Shown: positions 8,538 to 16,185 of the stretch, one piece after another
How the letters are laid out: the number at the start of each line of letters is the position of its first letter
Position numbering within the stretch: position 1 is the first letter of the stretch
Assembly: GCF_038235435.1 (NCBI RefSeq)
Contig: NZ_CP151275.1
Location: 2,728,001 to 2,792,000, forward strand
From: Niveibacterium sp. SC-1
GTDB taxonomy: Bacteria; Pseudomonadota; Gammaproteobacteria; Burkholderiales; Rhodocyclaceae
Length of the DNA: 64,000 bases
Reading direction: 5' to 3'
Program-made: the position numbers and the translations under genes
The notes under the pieces: generated by a model
Seen by the model: the letters and a program-made list of their open reading frames with translations, nothing else
The model's database searches: none
Told to the model about the DNA's origin: nothing

Positions 8538-8783
8538 TCAGAGGGGCGCGATCTCCTCTTCCAGGACGCCCACCACACAGGGCTTCACCGTCGCGAACTC
8601 GACGAGGTACACCGGCGCCGCGGCGGCCTCGTGATAGCCGACCTGCACGATCTCACCTTGCGTACCGAGCGCCACGAGCAACGCCTCCGGTGCGACCTCG
8701 GGGTGGCTGCCGTCATTGACGAGGTCCACCTGCGCGCGCACGCGCTGGCCCCATTGATACTTGGCTTCACGTTGGTCAAACAT
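8538..8783 (-). CDS. NifZ-domain protein (second copy)
   Basis: An 81-residue protein that is essentially one NifZ domain: QRVRAQVDLVNDGSHPE, then LLVALGTQGEIVQVGYHEAAAAPVYLVEF. NifZ proteins assist maturation of the second P-cluster of the MoFe protein. It begins 2 bp after the stop of the longer NifZ at 8786, so the two look like a tandem pair. It is shorter and more diverged than its neighbour and lacks the FLQQYYIYAVEF core, so it may be a specialised paralogue. Confidence 0.8.
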   Translation of the reverse strand: MFDQREAKYQWGQRVRAQVDLVNDGSHPEVAPEALLVALGTQGEIVQVGYHEAAAAPVYLVEFATVKPCVVGVLEEEIAPL

Positions 8784-8785
8784 GC

Positions 8786-9235
8786 TCAGGTTCCCTCGCG
8801 CATCGGGGCGTCGGTCAGTGCGTGATGTGCCGCGTGATCCGATGCGCTTCCGGAGCCGCCGTCGGGACTCTCCTTCGCCGCGCCGATGTCGACAGCCGCC
8901 ACGTTGAGTGCGCGCAGCTGCGCGAGCTTCTCCTCACCCAGCGCCTCTACGACGTGCTGCGGCAGCTTGTCGAGCGACACCAGTTCGCGCCCCCGCATGC
9001 CGACGCGGTTGCCGGTTTCCAGGAACTCCACCGCGTAGATGTAGTACTGCTGCAGGAAGGTACCGACCGATGCCACGAAACCAATGTCACCCCGGCGGGC
9101 AAGCACCTCGCCGATCTCCTTGCCGCAATAGGTGCCGTCATTGCGCACGGTGTAGCGGGAGACCACCCGCTCGCCGTGGCCAAAGCGCGGCGGGTCGGTG
9201 ATCTCAACGCCATCGTCGCGACTGATGTCACCCAT
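8786..9235 (-). CDS. nifZ: Nitrogenase maturation protein NifZ
   Basis: A 149-residue NifZ. The family core is clear: PPRFGHGERVVSRYTVRNDG, GKEIGEVLARRGDIGFVAS and VGTFLQQYYIYAVEFLETG (about residues 15-80), with a variable Ala/Ser-rich tail. NifZ acts with NifH in converting the [4Fe-4S]-like precursor pair to the P-cluster of NifDK. Its ATG overlaps the stop of the LRV gene by 8 bp, showing tight coupling in the nifB operon. Confidence 0.9.
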   Translation of the reverse strand: MGDISRDDGVEITDPPRFGHGERVVSRYTVRNDGTYCGKEIGEVLARRGDIGFVASVGTFLQQYYIYAVEFLETGNRVGMRGRELVSLDKLPQHVVEALGEEKLAQLRALNVAAVDIGAAKESPDGGSGSASDHAAHHALTDAPMREGT

Positions 9236-10040
9236 GGCCGGGCCCTCTCGACGCAGCTGCGGTCGCGGCAAGCTCTTGCAGGCGCCGTGCCGCCATCGTC
9301 CGGACTTCGGGTTCGCCGTCCTCACGCGCAAGCCGGGCCACGAGCAACGCATCAGCCCGCTCCAGGAGTTCGCAGCGGACCTCCCAGGCGGGGTCACCCG
9401 CCATGCTGGCGAGTAGTGCAAGCGGCAGGCGGCGCACCACCTCGCGACGCACGGCGACTTCCGGGTCATCGCGCAGCGCGAGCAACTCGGGCATCTGAAG
9501 GCGGCGCGCGACCTCAATCCGCACTTCGGCATCCGGGTCCTGCATGAGGCGAGGCAATAGCGCCGCCGGCGCGTTGCGTGCCACCAGTTTGCGCACGTAG
9601 TAGTCCGGGTCGTCGCGCATCGCCATCAGCGCGCTGCCGTCCAGCCGCATGGCCACGCGGATGCGGACCTCACGATGCGGGTCCTTGCTCATGCGGGCGG
9701 CCTGCGCGAGCGGCAAGCGCAGCGCGACCGAGAGCCGGACGGTCTCGTCTTCATCCTCGACCAGCGGCTGCAGGCGGAACACGTCGGCATGCCGGCAGGC
9801 GATCGCGCGGACCTCGAAGTACGGATGCGCGAGCCAGGCATTGCCCTGCTGCGGGTTCCAGCGAAAGAAGCGGTCGATCCTGCGGGCGTAGCGATCCTGC
9901 ACGCAGGCATGCCCGGCTTCGCAACGCACGGGCGGATCGCTCTCGGTCGCACGCACCGTGCAACATGTGCAATCGAGCGGTGCGCCCAGCCAGTCGACCG
10001 ACGGGATCTCGCTTTCCTGCGCGGTGACGATCGGCGTCAT
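9228..10040 (-). CDS. LRV protein: [4Fe-4S]-binding leucine-rich-repeat-variant protein
   Basis: A 270-residue helical-repeat protein. A Cys-rich N-terminal region (C24, C26, C27, C40, C46; DCTCC, then RCEAGHAC) is followed by about eight 24-residue repeats containing variants of DPDAEVRIEVARRLQ and LLALRDDPEVAVRREV. This matches the LRV family described from Azotobacter vinelandii, whose N-terminal Cys region holds a [4Fe-4S] cluster; that identification is from recall. The repeats form a curved superhelix expected to bind a protein partner. The ATG overlaps the stop of the preceding gene as ATGA. The role in nitrogenase assembly is unproven. Confidence 0.8.
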   Translation of the reverse strand: MTPIVTAQESEIPSVDWLGAPLDCTCCTVRATESDPPVRCEAGHACVQDRYARRIDRFFRWNPQQGNAWLAHPYFEVRAIACRHADVFRLQPLVEDEDETVRLSVALRLPLAQAARMSKDPHREVRIRVAMRLDGSALMAMRDDPDYYVRKLVARNAPAALLPRLMQDPDAEVRIEVARRLQMPELLALRDDPEVAVRREVVRRLPLALLASMAGDPAWEVRCELLERADALLVARLAREDGEPEVRTMAARRLQELAATAAASRGPGHG

Positions 10041-10669
10041 GGCTGCGCCCCCCCCACGAGGGCCGCGGCGGGCACCGCGATGTCCGGGCAGTCCTCGTAG
10101 CCCACGTCCTCCCGCCCCATCCCCGCAAGCACCGTGGCAAGCACGCGATGGCCGACGCGGTCGCGCGGGTCGAGTACCGCAAGACGTTCGATCACTGCCC
10201 TGCCCTCATCCAGCTCGCGCAGGCGCAGGCTGAGGTAGGCATAAGCCTTCAAGGCGAAGAGGAAGAAGCGCGGCAGCGGCGTCAGATCATCGAAGCGGAC
10301 GTCCCGCTGCACTTCCTGCCAGCGCGCCGCGAGCCCCAGTTCGCGCTGGGCGAGCGCGAGCGCGCGCAGCGCCACATCCCGCGCTTCGGAAATCCGGTTG
10401 CCGTAGAAATGGAAGCGGTAGATCGCGATCAGGGTCGCCGGGTGGTGCGGCGCCAGCGCATGGGCCTGTTCGAGCAGGAGCAGCGCGAGCGGAACCTGCC
10501 CGCGGATCTGCCCAGCCTGCTGGATGAGCGCCTGAACCGCGCCGGGCAGCTCTCCTCCCAGCACGGCATTGTCGATGTCGAAGCCGCGCTCGAAACCTGA
10601 CTCAAGGCCAGCTCTGGAGCCCGGCTCAAAGCCTGATCCGACGAGTGCTTCAGGAGGATCGGTAGCCAC
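10037..10669 (-). CDS. Helical-repeat (TPR-like) nif-cluster protein
   Basis: A 210-residue all-helical protein with TPR-like helix pairs: LLLEQAHALAPHHPATLIAIYRFHFY, ARDVALRALALAQRELG, and a signature PLPRFFLFALKAYAYLSLR. It has no visible cofactor site. A GTG at 10669 with AAGGG upstream is chosen; it falls 25 bp after the HesB-like stop, whereas the longer frame would overlap that gene. A frameshifted paralogue lies at 32142-32620, at the end of the fix operon. It is probably a scaffold or adaptor in nitrogenase biogenesis, inferred only from its position. Confidence 0.65.
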   Translation of the reverse strand: MATDPPEALVGSGFEPGSRAGLESGFERGFDIDNAVLGGELPGAVQALIQQAGQIRGQVPLALLLLEQAHALAPHHPATLIAIYRFHFYGNRISEARDVALRALALAQRELGLAARWQEVQRDVRFDDLTPLPRFFLFALKAYAYLSLRLRELDEGRAVIERLAVLDPRDRVGHRVLATVLAGMGREDVGYEDCPDIAVPAAALVGGAQP

Positions 10670-10694
10670 GGCCGGGCCCTTGTCTGCAGCGGCC

Positions 10695-11099
10695 TCAGTG
10701 CCGCTTGATCGCGGAGATCGCGACGGTCGCCACGCCCGGCGCCGGGGCCCCCGCGTGGCCGTGCCCGTGTGCGTCTGCGCCGCTGCTGGAACACCCGCAA
10801 GGCGTCTGGTTCGGCAGCACGAAGGTGAGCCCGCTCTGTGTGGGCGTGTCGGCAAAATCCACCGTCGCCCCTTCGAGCAGGAGGCGCGAACCGGCCGTGA
10901 GGAAGAGCCTCACGCCCGCCACATCAAGCACCGATTCGCCCGCGCCAGGCTTCGCCTCGACAGTAAAAGCCGCGTTCAGTCCGCTGCATCCGCCGGGCGT
11001 CACGTCCAGCCGGAAACCCGCGTCGGCGGGCTGGCCCGAGAAGCGCAGCATGCGTCCGATGAAGCGCGTCGCTGCGGGCGTCAGAGTGAGTTGGGTCAT
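10695..11099 (-). CDS. HesB/IscA-family A-type Fe-S carrier
   Basis: A 134-residue A-type carrier with the three family cysteines: Cys in TPGGCSGLNAAF (about residue 38) and the C-terminal pair in PCGCSSSG (about 101-103). A His/Gly-rich tail (DAHGHGHAG) extends the usual 105-110 residues and could add metal binding. The likely role is Fe-S or iron delivery during nitrogenase cofactor synthesis; it lies directly after the fdxN-like gene downstream of nifB. It is the third A-type carrier gene in the window, with erpA and iscA in the ISC operon. Confidence 0.85.
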   Translation of the reverse strand: MTQLTLTPAATRFIGRMLRFSGQPADAGFRLDVTPGGCSGLNAAFTVEAKPGAGESVLDVAGVRLFLTAGSRLLLEGATVDFADTPTQSGLTFVLPNQTPCGCSSSGADAHGHGHAGAPAPGVATVAISAIKRH

Positions 11100-11106
11100 G
11101 GTTTCC

Positions 11107-11301
11107 TCAGGCGGGAACGATGCAGCCGTCGACCGGGCAGACCGCCACACATTGCGGCGCGTCGTAGTGGCCTTCGCACTCAGTGCACTTGGCGGGATCG
11201 ATCCGGAAGACCCCTCCTTTTTCGCGAATGGCCTCGTTCGGGCATTCCGGGTCGCAGGCCGAGCAGCCGGTGCAGGTTGAAGCAATGATCTTGAGTGCCA
11301 T
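11107..11301 (-). CDS. fdxN: 2x[4Fe-4S] ferredoxin, FdxN-like
   Basis: A 64-residue bacterial-type ferredoxin with two cluster motifs: [12 protein letters not shown] (C-x2-C-x2-C-x3-C-P) near the N-terminus and [18 protein letters not shown], where an 8-residue insertion separates the second and third Cys as in many nif-linked ferredoxins. It follows nifB by about 58 bp. FdxN has been shown in other diazotrophs to support NifB-cofactor synthesis, and the position fits this. Confidence 0.9.
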   Translation of the reverse strand: MALKIIASTCTGCSACDPECPNEAIREKGGVFRIDPAKCTECEGHYDAPQCVAVCPVDGCIVPA

Positions 11302-11359
11302 GATGGTCTCCCGATGAAACGCGCAGCCAGAACACGCCCTGGGCTGCGATCTGATGAAG

Positions 11360-12931
11360 TCACGCAGCGGCGGTGAATGCCCCTTGCCGGATGGCCGCGT
11401 CGCCGCGCGGCCGATGCACGATCTCGCCGCGCGCGACCCGCTGCCCGTAGTCGGCAAACCAGCTCAGCGCGGCTTTCTCGATGAACTCGTCGACGTAGAG
11501 GTCCACCGGCTCGATGCCGGCGCTCTTGAGCTCGTCGCGCGGACAGGCGCCGATCTTCGCGACGAGCACCGCATGGCAGTCGTTGATCGCGCGCACCACC
11601 GACGGCAATTGCTCGTCGTCGCCGAAGCCACCCTGGCAGTACTGGTCCACGCGGCGGTGGCCGACGAAGAGTGCCTCGCTCGACGACACCTCGAAGATCT
11701 GGAACTCGGTGACATGGCCGAAGTGTTCGTTCACCCGGCCGCCTCCCTTGGTGGCGACGGCGACAAGGACCTTGATGTCGTCGGCCAGCCCGGACACCGG
11801 TTGCGCTGCGAGGGCTTCGACCTTGGCCGCGTGCTGCGCCTGGCGCTCGTTCTCGACCTGCGTCTGGTAGTCGCGCCGGCGATCGAGGTCATAGACGACC
11901 TCCATCTCCTCGATCTTGTCGAGCGTGAACTCCTTGCTGCGGTCCTCGCCCAGCAGGCCGACGGCATCCGCACGGCACTGGCGGCAATGGCGCATCAGGT
12001 TGGCACCGCCCGCACAAGCGTCCTGCACCGCCTTGAGCTCCTGCGCGCTCGGCCCACGCTGGCCGGTGAGCCCGAAGTGGGTGCCGTGCTCGGCCTCCGA
12101 AATCAGCGGCATGATGTTGTGCAGGAAGGCCCCGCGCGACTTCACCGCGCGGTTCACCTCGATCATGTGTTCGTCATTGATGCCGGGGATCAGCACCGAG
12201 TTGATCTTCGTGAGGATGCCGCGCGCCGACAGCATTTCCAGCCCCAGCATCTGGCGCTCGTGCAGGATGCGCGCCGCCTCCACGCCGGTGACGCGGCGGT
12301 GGTTCCAGAAGATCCATGGATAGATCTTCGCGCCGATCTCCGGGTCGACCATGTTGATCGTGATCGTCACGTGGTCGACGTTGTAGCGCGCGATCTCGTC
12401 CACGTGGTCCGGCAGCGCCAGCCCGTTGGTCGAGATGCACAGCTTGATGTCCGGCGCCTGTTCCTGCAGCAGGCGGAAGGTGTCGAAGGTCTTCTTCGGA
12501 TTGGCGAGCGAGTCGCCGGGGCCGGCGACACCGAGCACCGTCATCTGCGGAATCTCGCTCGCGACCGCCACCACCTTCTTCACCGCCTGTTCGGGCGTGA
12601 GCTTCTGCGACACCACGCCGGGTCGCGACTCGTTGGAGCAGTCGTACTTGCGATTGCAGTAGTTGCACTGGATGTTGCAGGCCGGCGCAACCGCCACATG
12701 CATACGCGCATAGTGGTGATGTGCCTCTTCCGAGTAGCACGGGTGGTTCTTGATCTTCTCCCACACATGCGCGGGCATGTCGTCCGGGCCGCCCGACGAA
12801 CCACAGCTCGCCTTGCCCTCACCGCCCTGCGTATTGCACCCGCCCGCGGAAGGCGACGCCACGGACGTCGCCACAACATTGCGGCGGGACTTGAGCTCGA
12901 CGGCGCTGACGTAACCCGATGCGTTTGGCAT
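11360..12931 (-). CDS. nifB: FeMo-cofactor biosynthesis radical SAM protein NifB
   Basis: A 523-residue NifB with the radical SAM domain fused to a C-terminal NifX-like domain. The SAM-cluster motif is ACNIQCNYC (C85, C89, C92), and AGPGDSLAN and [10 protein letters not shown] follow as expected. The NifX/NafY-like domain begins near residue 395 ([20 protein letters not shown]). NifB makes the 8Fe core with central carbide (NifB-co) for FeMo-co. The ATG at 12931 has a strong GAGGAGGG ribosome site. It is the first gene of the long leftward unit and has its own sigma-54 promoter at 13000-13015. Confidence 0.97.
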   Translation of the reverse strand: MPNASGYVSAVELKSRRNVVATSVASPSAGGCNTQGGEGKASCGSSGGPDDMPAHVWEKIKNHPCYSEEAHHHYARMHVAVAPACNIQCNYCNRKYDCSNESRPGVVSQKLTPEQAVKKVVAVASEIPQMTVLGVAGPGDSLANPKKTFDTFRLLQEQAPDIKLCISTNGLALPDHVDEIARYNVDHVTITINMVDPEIGAKIYPWIFWNHRRVTGVEAARILHERQMLGLEMLSARGILTKINSVLIPGINDEHMIEVNRAVKSRGAFLHNIMPLISEAEHGTHFGLTGQRGPSAQELKAVQDACAGGANLMRHCRQCRADAVGLLGEDRSKEFTLDKIEEMEVVYDLDRRRDYQTQVENERQAQHAAKVEALAAQPVSGLADDIKVLVAVATKGGGRVNEHFGHVTEFQIFEVSSSEALFVGHRRVDQYCQGGFGDDEQLPSVVRAINDCHAVLVAKIGACPRDELKSAGIEPVDLYVDEFIEKAALSWFADYGQRVARGEIVHRPRGDAAIRQGAFTAAA

Positions 12932-12999
12932 GAAGCCCTCCTCGTTCCGAAGCCTGCTCGCCACACGGCTGGTCGACGCGGGCTCGGCACGAGGGGAAT

Positions 13000-13015
13000 A
13001 GCCAGATCTGTGCCA
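13000..13015 (-). promoter_or_regulatory. Sigma-54 (-24/-12) promoter of nifB
   Basis: The minus strand reads TGGCACAGATCTGGCT, a perfect TGGCAC -24 element with a near-consensus -12 (TGGCT for TTGCT) and the required GG-N10-GC spacing. It ends about 69 bp before the nifB start. No TGT-N10-ACA NifA site was found in the 200 bp upstream. Only a partial match (TGT-N9-ACG at 13073) is present. Confidence 0.8.
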
Positions 13016-13211
13016 CAGAAAAATCGTCGTTTTTTCAAAGGGTTGCGATACCAAGCACGCGATACTCCCGCGTGTCGGAAAACGACGGTCCCGACAAATC
13101 GCACAAAGGGCTGACACACAAGCCGCGTTGGACGGCATCCCTTCAAGCCTTCGCGAAGAGCGCTCGTGTAGTCAGCCCAGCCAGGTCATGCGCGTGAGAA
13201 ACGAGACGGCA

Positions 13212-15605
13212 CTAGGGAAGCGTCCTGGCAACGCGAAACCCCATATAGCTGGCCCGATCGCCGGGATTCTCCCAGTTGCGAGTGGCCGAGCGCACGCTAT
13301 CGGGTCCGTTGAACCACGACCCGCCTCGCACAACGCGCTGGTCGCAGTTTCGGGGCGGATCGAATGCGCTGCCGTCCGCAATTTTCGGAACGAAGGTCGG
13401 CGAGTAGCAGTCCTGCGTCCATTCCCGGACATTGCCCAACATGTCGTACAGACCGAAGGCATTGGGCAGATAGCCGTAGCTACCTGTGTTCTGGCCGCCA
13501 CCGGCGGGCGCGGTGAAGATGTGACGGTCGTCGCAGTCGTGGCGTAGGAGACCCTTGTACTGATTTCGTGCGCTGCGGTCCGCCACGTTGGCGTAGCTGC
13601 AGGCGGCCTGCGGCTGCGGCCCCCAGAACCTCGCGGCCGTTGTATGAGCACGGGCGGCGTACTCCCACTCGGCCTCGCTGGGAAGCCGATAGGCCTCCAA
13701 GGCCTCACCAGGAAGTTCGGCGTTGAGCCAATGCACGTACGCCTGGGCTTGGTCCCAGCTCACGCAGACGACCGGATGATCTTTGCCTTGAGTAAACCCG
13801 GCGGGGAATTTCGGATCGCGCCAGTTCGCCCCGGCGTTGAGTCTCCAGGCACCGTTGCTCCGCCCGAAACAACCCGACTCCGCGGCCACGCCGCTGGGCT
13901 CGAACTGCGCACGGCTCACCTCGAAACGGCCAATCGCGTAAGGCGCCGCGAACCGGATCGGGCCGAATTGAACTTCGTTGCTGTCCCGGCCCGCCTCGTC
14001 CTCCGGCGAGCCAATAGTGAAGTCACCTTCCGGCACGATGACCACCATCTCAGGACAAGCATTGCATTCCCGGAACACCGCGCCGTTTTTGTAGGGTCTA
14101 TGAAGCGGTGTAGGGCCGGGGATTGCCACAACGGCAGTAGCCACCGCGGCTGTGGACTTCTTTCCTGGTGCGTTCTTGCGCGCCGCCTCTGCTGCGGCGG
14201 CTCGGCCAGCCTCCATTTCGGCCTTCGCCTTCGCCTCGGCCTGCGCCCGTGCCCTGGCCTCATCTTCTCTTAGGGCCGCAACTCTCAGGATGCCCCCGAC
14301 AAGCAGCGCTGACGCCACCAACGCTACGCCGGCTGCTAGCCCATAGCGCCACCATTTCGCGCTCCCATTGGCAGCGCCACCCTGTTCCGAGACGGCGCCA
14401 GACCTCGCCTGGGCTTGTGCCTCGGGTCTTTGCGCTTCCGGAGCCTTGCGTCTTTCGATAGGTGGCGGCGCCACCTGGGCAATTTGACCCTGAGCCACGT
14501 CGAACAGCCGCCCATCCCCACGCATGTACAGGACCGGGGTGGCCCACTCGATCTCGCCCTCCTCTCCGGCCAGGCTCACCTGCGATCGTGCGTCGGAGAC
14601 CGCCAGGTCCACCGGTCGACCGCTTCCCAAGCCTGTGTAGAACGCCTGCGCGAACTGGACGGCCGCCGCATCGGTCACCGGGAACTGCATCGCCACCACG
14701 GCCGGGATTGCCCTTTGCACGAGCGCCTGGGCGAGACCTGCGAACGCATCCTCGCGCGAGACACGGCCACCTTCACAGGCGTTGAGCACGACAAGCCGTA
14801 GCGTGTCGTGCTTGCGCAGCATGTTGGCCAGCCTCTCCGCGCCCAGCGGAACGGGCTGGCCTGCGGCGCCCTCCAGCAGCAGCTTTCCTTCGCCCGCCTC
14901 GGCGTCGTATTCGCCGTGGCCGATGAAGTGCAGCACATGCCATTGGTCCGCGCTGAGCTTCTCCGCCAACGCGGAGAAGCTGGCGTGCGGGAGACGCTCG
15001 ATTTGCAGGGCACCCAGGCGATGCAGGGGCGAAAGCGCCTCCTCCAGCTTCTGCCATTCGCCCTCGGCATCCAGCGGCGCGGTGCCTGCAGGATTGGCAA
15101 TGGCGACGAGCACCTTGAGCGGCAGATCGATGCGGAGCGGTTTCTCCGGCTCCATGACCGGCAGGTCACGTACCAGCGAAATCCGCTCGCGCAGGACGAT
15201 GAACTGATGGCGGTCCGTGTCGAACAGTAGTTCCCAAGGCAGATCGAGCAGATCCGGAACGCCATCCAGCGAAAGCCTCAGGCGCAGTTGCGCATTCCTT
15301 TCCTGCGCCCGCGCCATGCTGTCGACAAGGCAGCGACCTGCCTGCCCTGAAAGAACCAGACGGAAAAGCCGCCCGCCAAAATCCCGGGCCTTGCGGACCT
15401 CGGGCGAAGCACCACCGCGCGTAGCCTTGCGCACCCGCCCGAGACCCCGGAACAGTTCCTCCATGTACTCGGGAGCGAACTGCGCCTCGACTTCGAACTC
15501 GGTGCGCCCTTTGCCCGCAGGCGACCTGAGCACGTTGGCCACATAGCGGTCGCCAATCCTGAGGACTTGCAGGTCGAAGTCGAGGATGTCCTTAGGTTCG
15601 GTCAC
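13212..15605 (-). CDS. CHAT protease - transmembrane - FGE-sulfatase domain protein (conflict-system effector)
   Basis: A 797-residue protein with no nif role known to me. The N-terminal half is a CHAT (caspase-like) protease: catalytic His230 in HFIGHGEYD and Cys277 in VVLNACEGG. A charged/Pro-rich linker, one membrane helix (about residues 421-441), a charged Ala/Glu helix, and a C-terminal FGE-sulfatase/SUMF1-like domain (about 515-797; EMVVIVPEGDFTIGSPEDEA, YRLPSEAEWEYAAR, GNVREWTQD, VVRGGSWFN) follow. The two catalytic Cys of true formylglycine-generating enzyme are absent (VRSATRNW), so the domain is probably a ligand sensor. Start is GTG at 15605 with GGAG upstream. It is paired with the Trypco1-like gene 29 bp upstream. 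The inferred role is an invader- or stress-triggered protease. Confidence 0.82.
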   Translation of the reverse strand: MTEPKDILDFDLQVLRIGDRYVANVLRSPAGKGRTEFEVEAQFAPEYMEELFRGLGRVRKATRGGASPEVRKARDFGGRLFRLVLSGQAGRCLVDSMARAQERNAQLRLRLSLDGVPDLLDLPWELLFDTDRHQFIVLRERISLVRDLPVMEPEKPLRIDLPLKVLVAIANPAGTAPLDAEGEWQKLEEALSPLHRLGALQIERLPHASFSALAEKLSADQWHVLHFIGHGEYDAEAGEGKLLLEGAAGQPVPLGAERLANMLRKHDTLRLVVLNACEGGRVSREDAFAGLAQALVQRAIPAVVAMQFPVTDAAAVQFAQAFYTGLGSGRPVDLAVSDARSQVSLAGEEGEIEWATPVLYMRGDGRLFDVAQGQIAQVAPPPIERRKAPEAQRPEAQAQARSGAVSEQGGAANGSAKWWRYGLAAGVALVASALLVGGILRVAALREDEARARAQAEAKAKAEMEAGRAAAAEAARKNAPGKKSTAAVATAVVAIPGPTPLHRPYKNGAVFRECNACPEMVVIVPEGDFTIGSPEDEAGRDSNEVQFGPIRFAAPYAIGRFEVSRAQFEPSGVAAESGCFGRSNGAWRLNAGANWRDPKFPAGFTQGKDHPVVCVSWDQAQAYVHWLNAELPGEALEAYRLPSEAEWEYAARAHTTAARFWGPQPQAACSYANVADRSARNQYKGLLRHDCDDRHIFTAPAGGGQNTGSYGYLPNAFGLYDMLGNVREWTQDCYSPTFVPKIADGSAFDPPRNCDQRVVRGGSWFNGPDSVRSATRNWENPGDRASYMGFRVARTLP

Positions 15606-15634
15606 GACGCCAGCTCCGATCTCCCGCTAGACGC

Positions 15635-15949
15635 TCAGCCCGACTTCTTCCATGACAGGGTGACCTTCAGTGACGCTTCGCCCCCTGCCTTCGCGATTAC
15701 GGCCCCAGCATTGGCAGTCACCTTGATACCGAACTCGACGACGACGCTCTCCGGAGCACGGGCAAGGTTCGACAGTTGAGCGGCCAGCGCGTCGGCCATC
15801 GGCTTGATCTGCCCGATTGCGGACTCGAACGACTCCGTGGCCCTGGCGCCAAGTTCTCCGGCGCCCCGGTAGGTCTTGTCTGAGACGGCCTCGTCAACCT
15901 CGAACAGAACACATCCGCCGCCTTCCAGCGGCATTTCCACAGTTCGCAT
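15635..15949 (-). CDS. Trypco1-like (CU044_2847-type) partner protein
   Basis: A 104-residue protein consisting of one domain: an N-terminal strand pair (GGCVLFEVDEAV), a helix (SFESAIGQIKPMADALAAQLSN) and the characteristic APESVVVEFGIKVTANAGAVIA...LKVTLSW. From recall this matches the trypsin-co-occurring domain 1 found with proteases in predicted bacterial conflict systems. It precedes the CHAT gene by 29 bp on the same strand, so the two form a module. The ATG at 15949 (MRTVEMPLEGGG) was chosen over an in-frame upstream extension that lacks family similarity. The likely role is adaptor or regulator of the protease. Confidence 0.7.
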   Translation of the reverse strand: MRTVEMPLEGGGCVLFEVDEAVSDKTYRGAGELGARATESFESAIGQIKPMADALAAQLSNLARAPESVVVEFGIKVTANAGAVIAKAGGEASLKVTLSWKKSG

Positions 15950-16166
15950 CGCGTACCCCAGGATTTGGCATGCGCGAAGCATAGACAACGTGGGTCGGGA
16001 CACCGCGCCGGACTTCACGGCATGCCATGTATCCCCGATCGGGACTCTGTCATGACCGTGATCAGCGCACGACGGAAGCAGCCGCTTGCGCTGTGACCCT
16101 AGGCTCGGTGCGGCTTCCAGCGAGCTCCGTTCTGGTGGGAGATTGCGAGAAGGCGAGCAAGACTTG

Positions 16167-16184
16167 CCCCCCTCCTGAGGGGGG
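16167..16184 (-). terminator. Hairpin immediately after nifA
   Basis: An 18-bp inverted repeat (CCCCCCTC, 2-bp centre, GAGGGGGG) starts one base after the nifA TAA. There is no long T tail on the minus strand, so it may be an mRNA 3'-end protector or weak terminator separating nifA from the Trypco1/CHAT genes. Confidence 0.5.
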
Positions 16185-16185
16185 A

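Noticed and set aside
13073..13096. NifA activator site upstream of nifB
   Set aside because: The TGT and ACA ends are 18 bp apart instead of 10, so it is reported as an unexplained inverted repeat rather than as a UAS.
11354..13114. 586-codon open frame on the plus strand opposite nifB
   Set aside because: It mirrors the nifB frame exactly and has His/Arg/Val-rich composition with no domain; nifB itself is certain.
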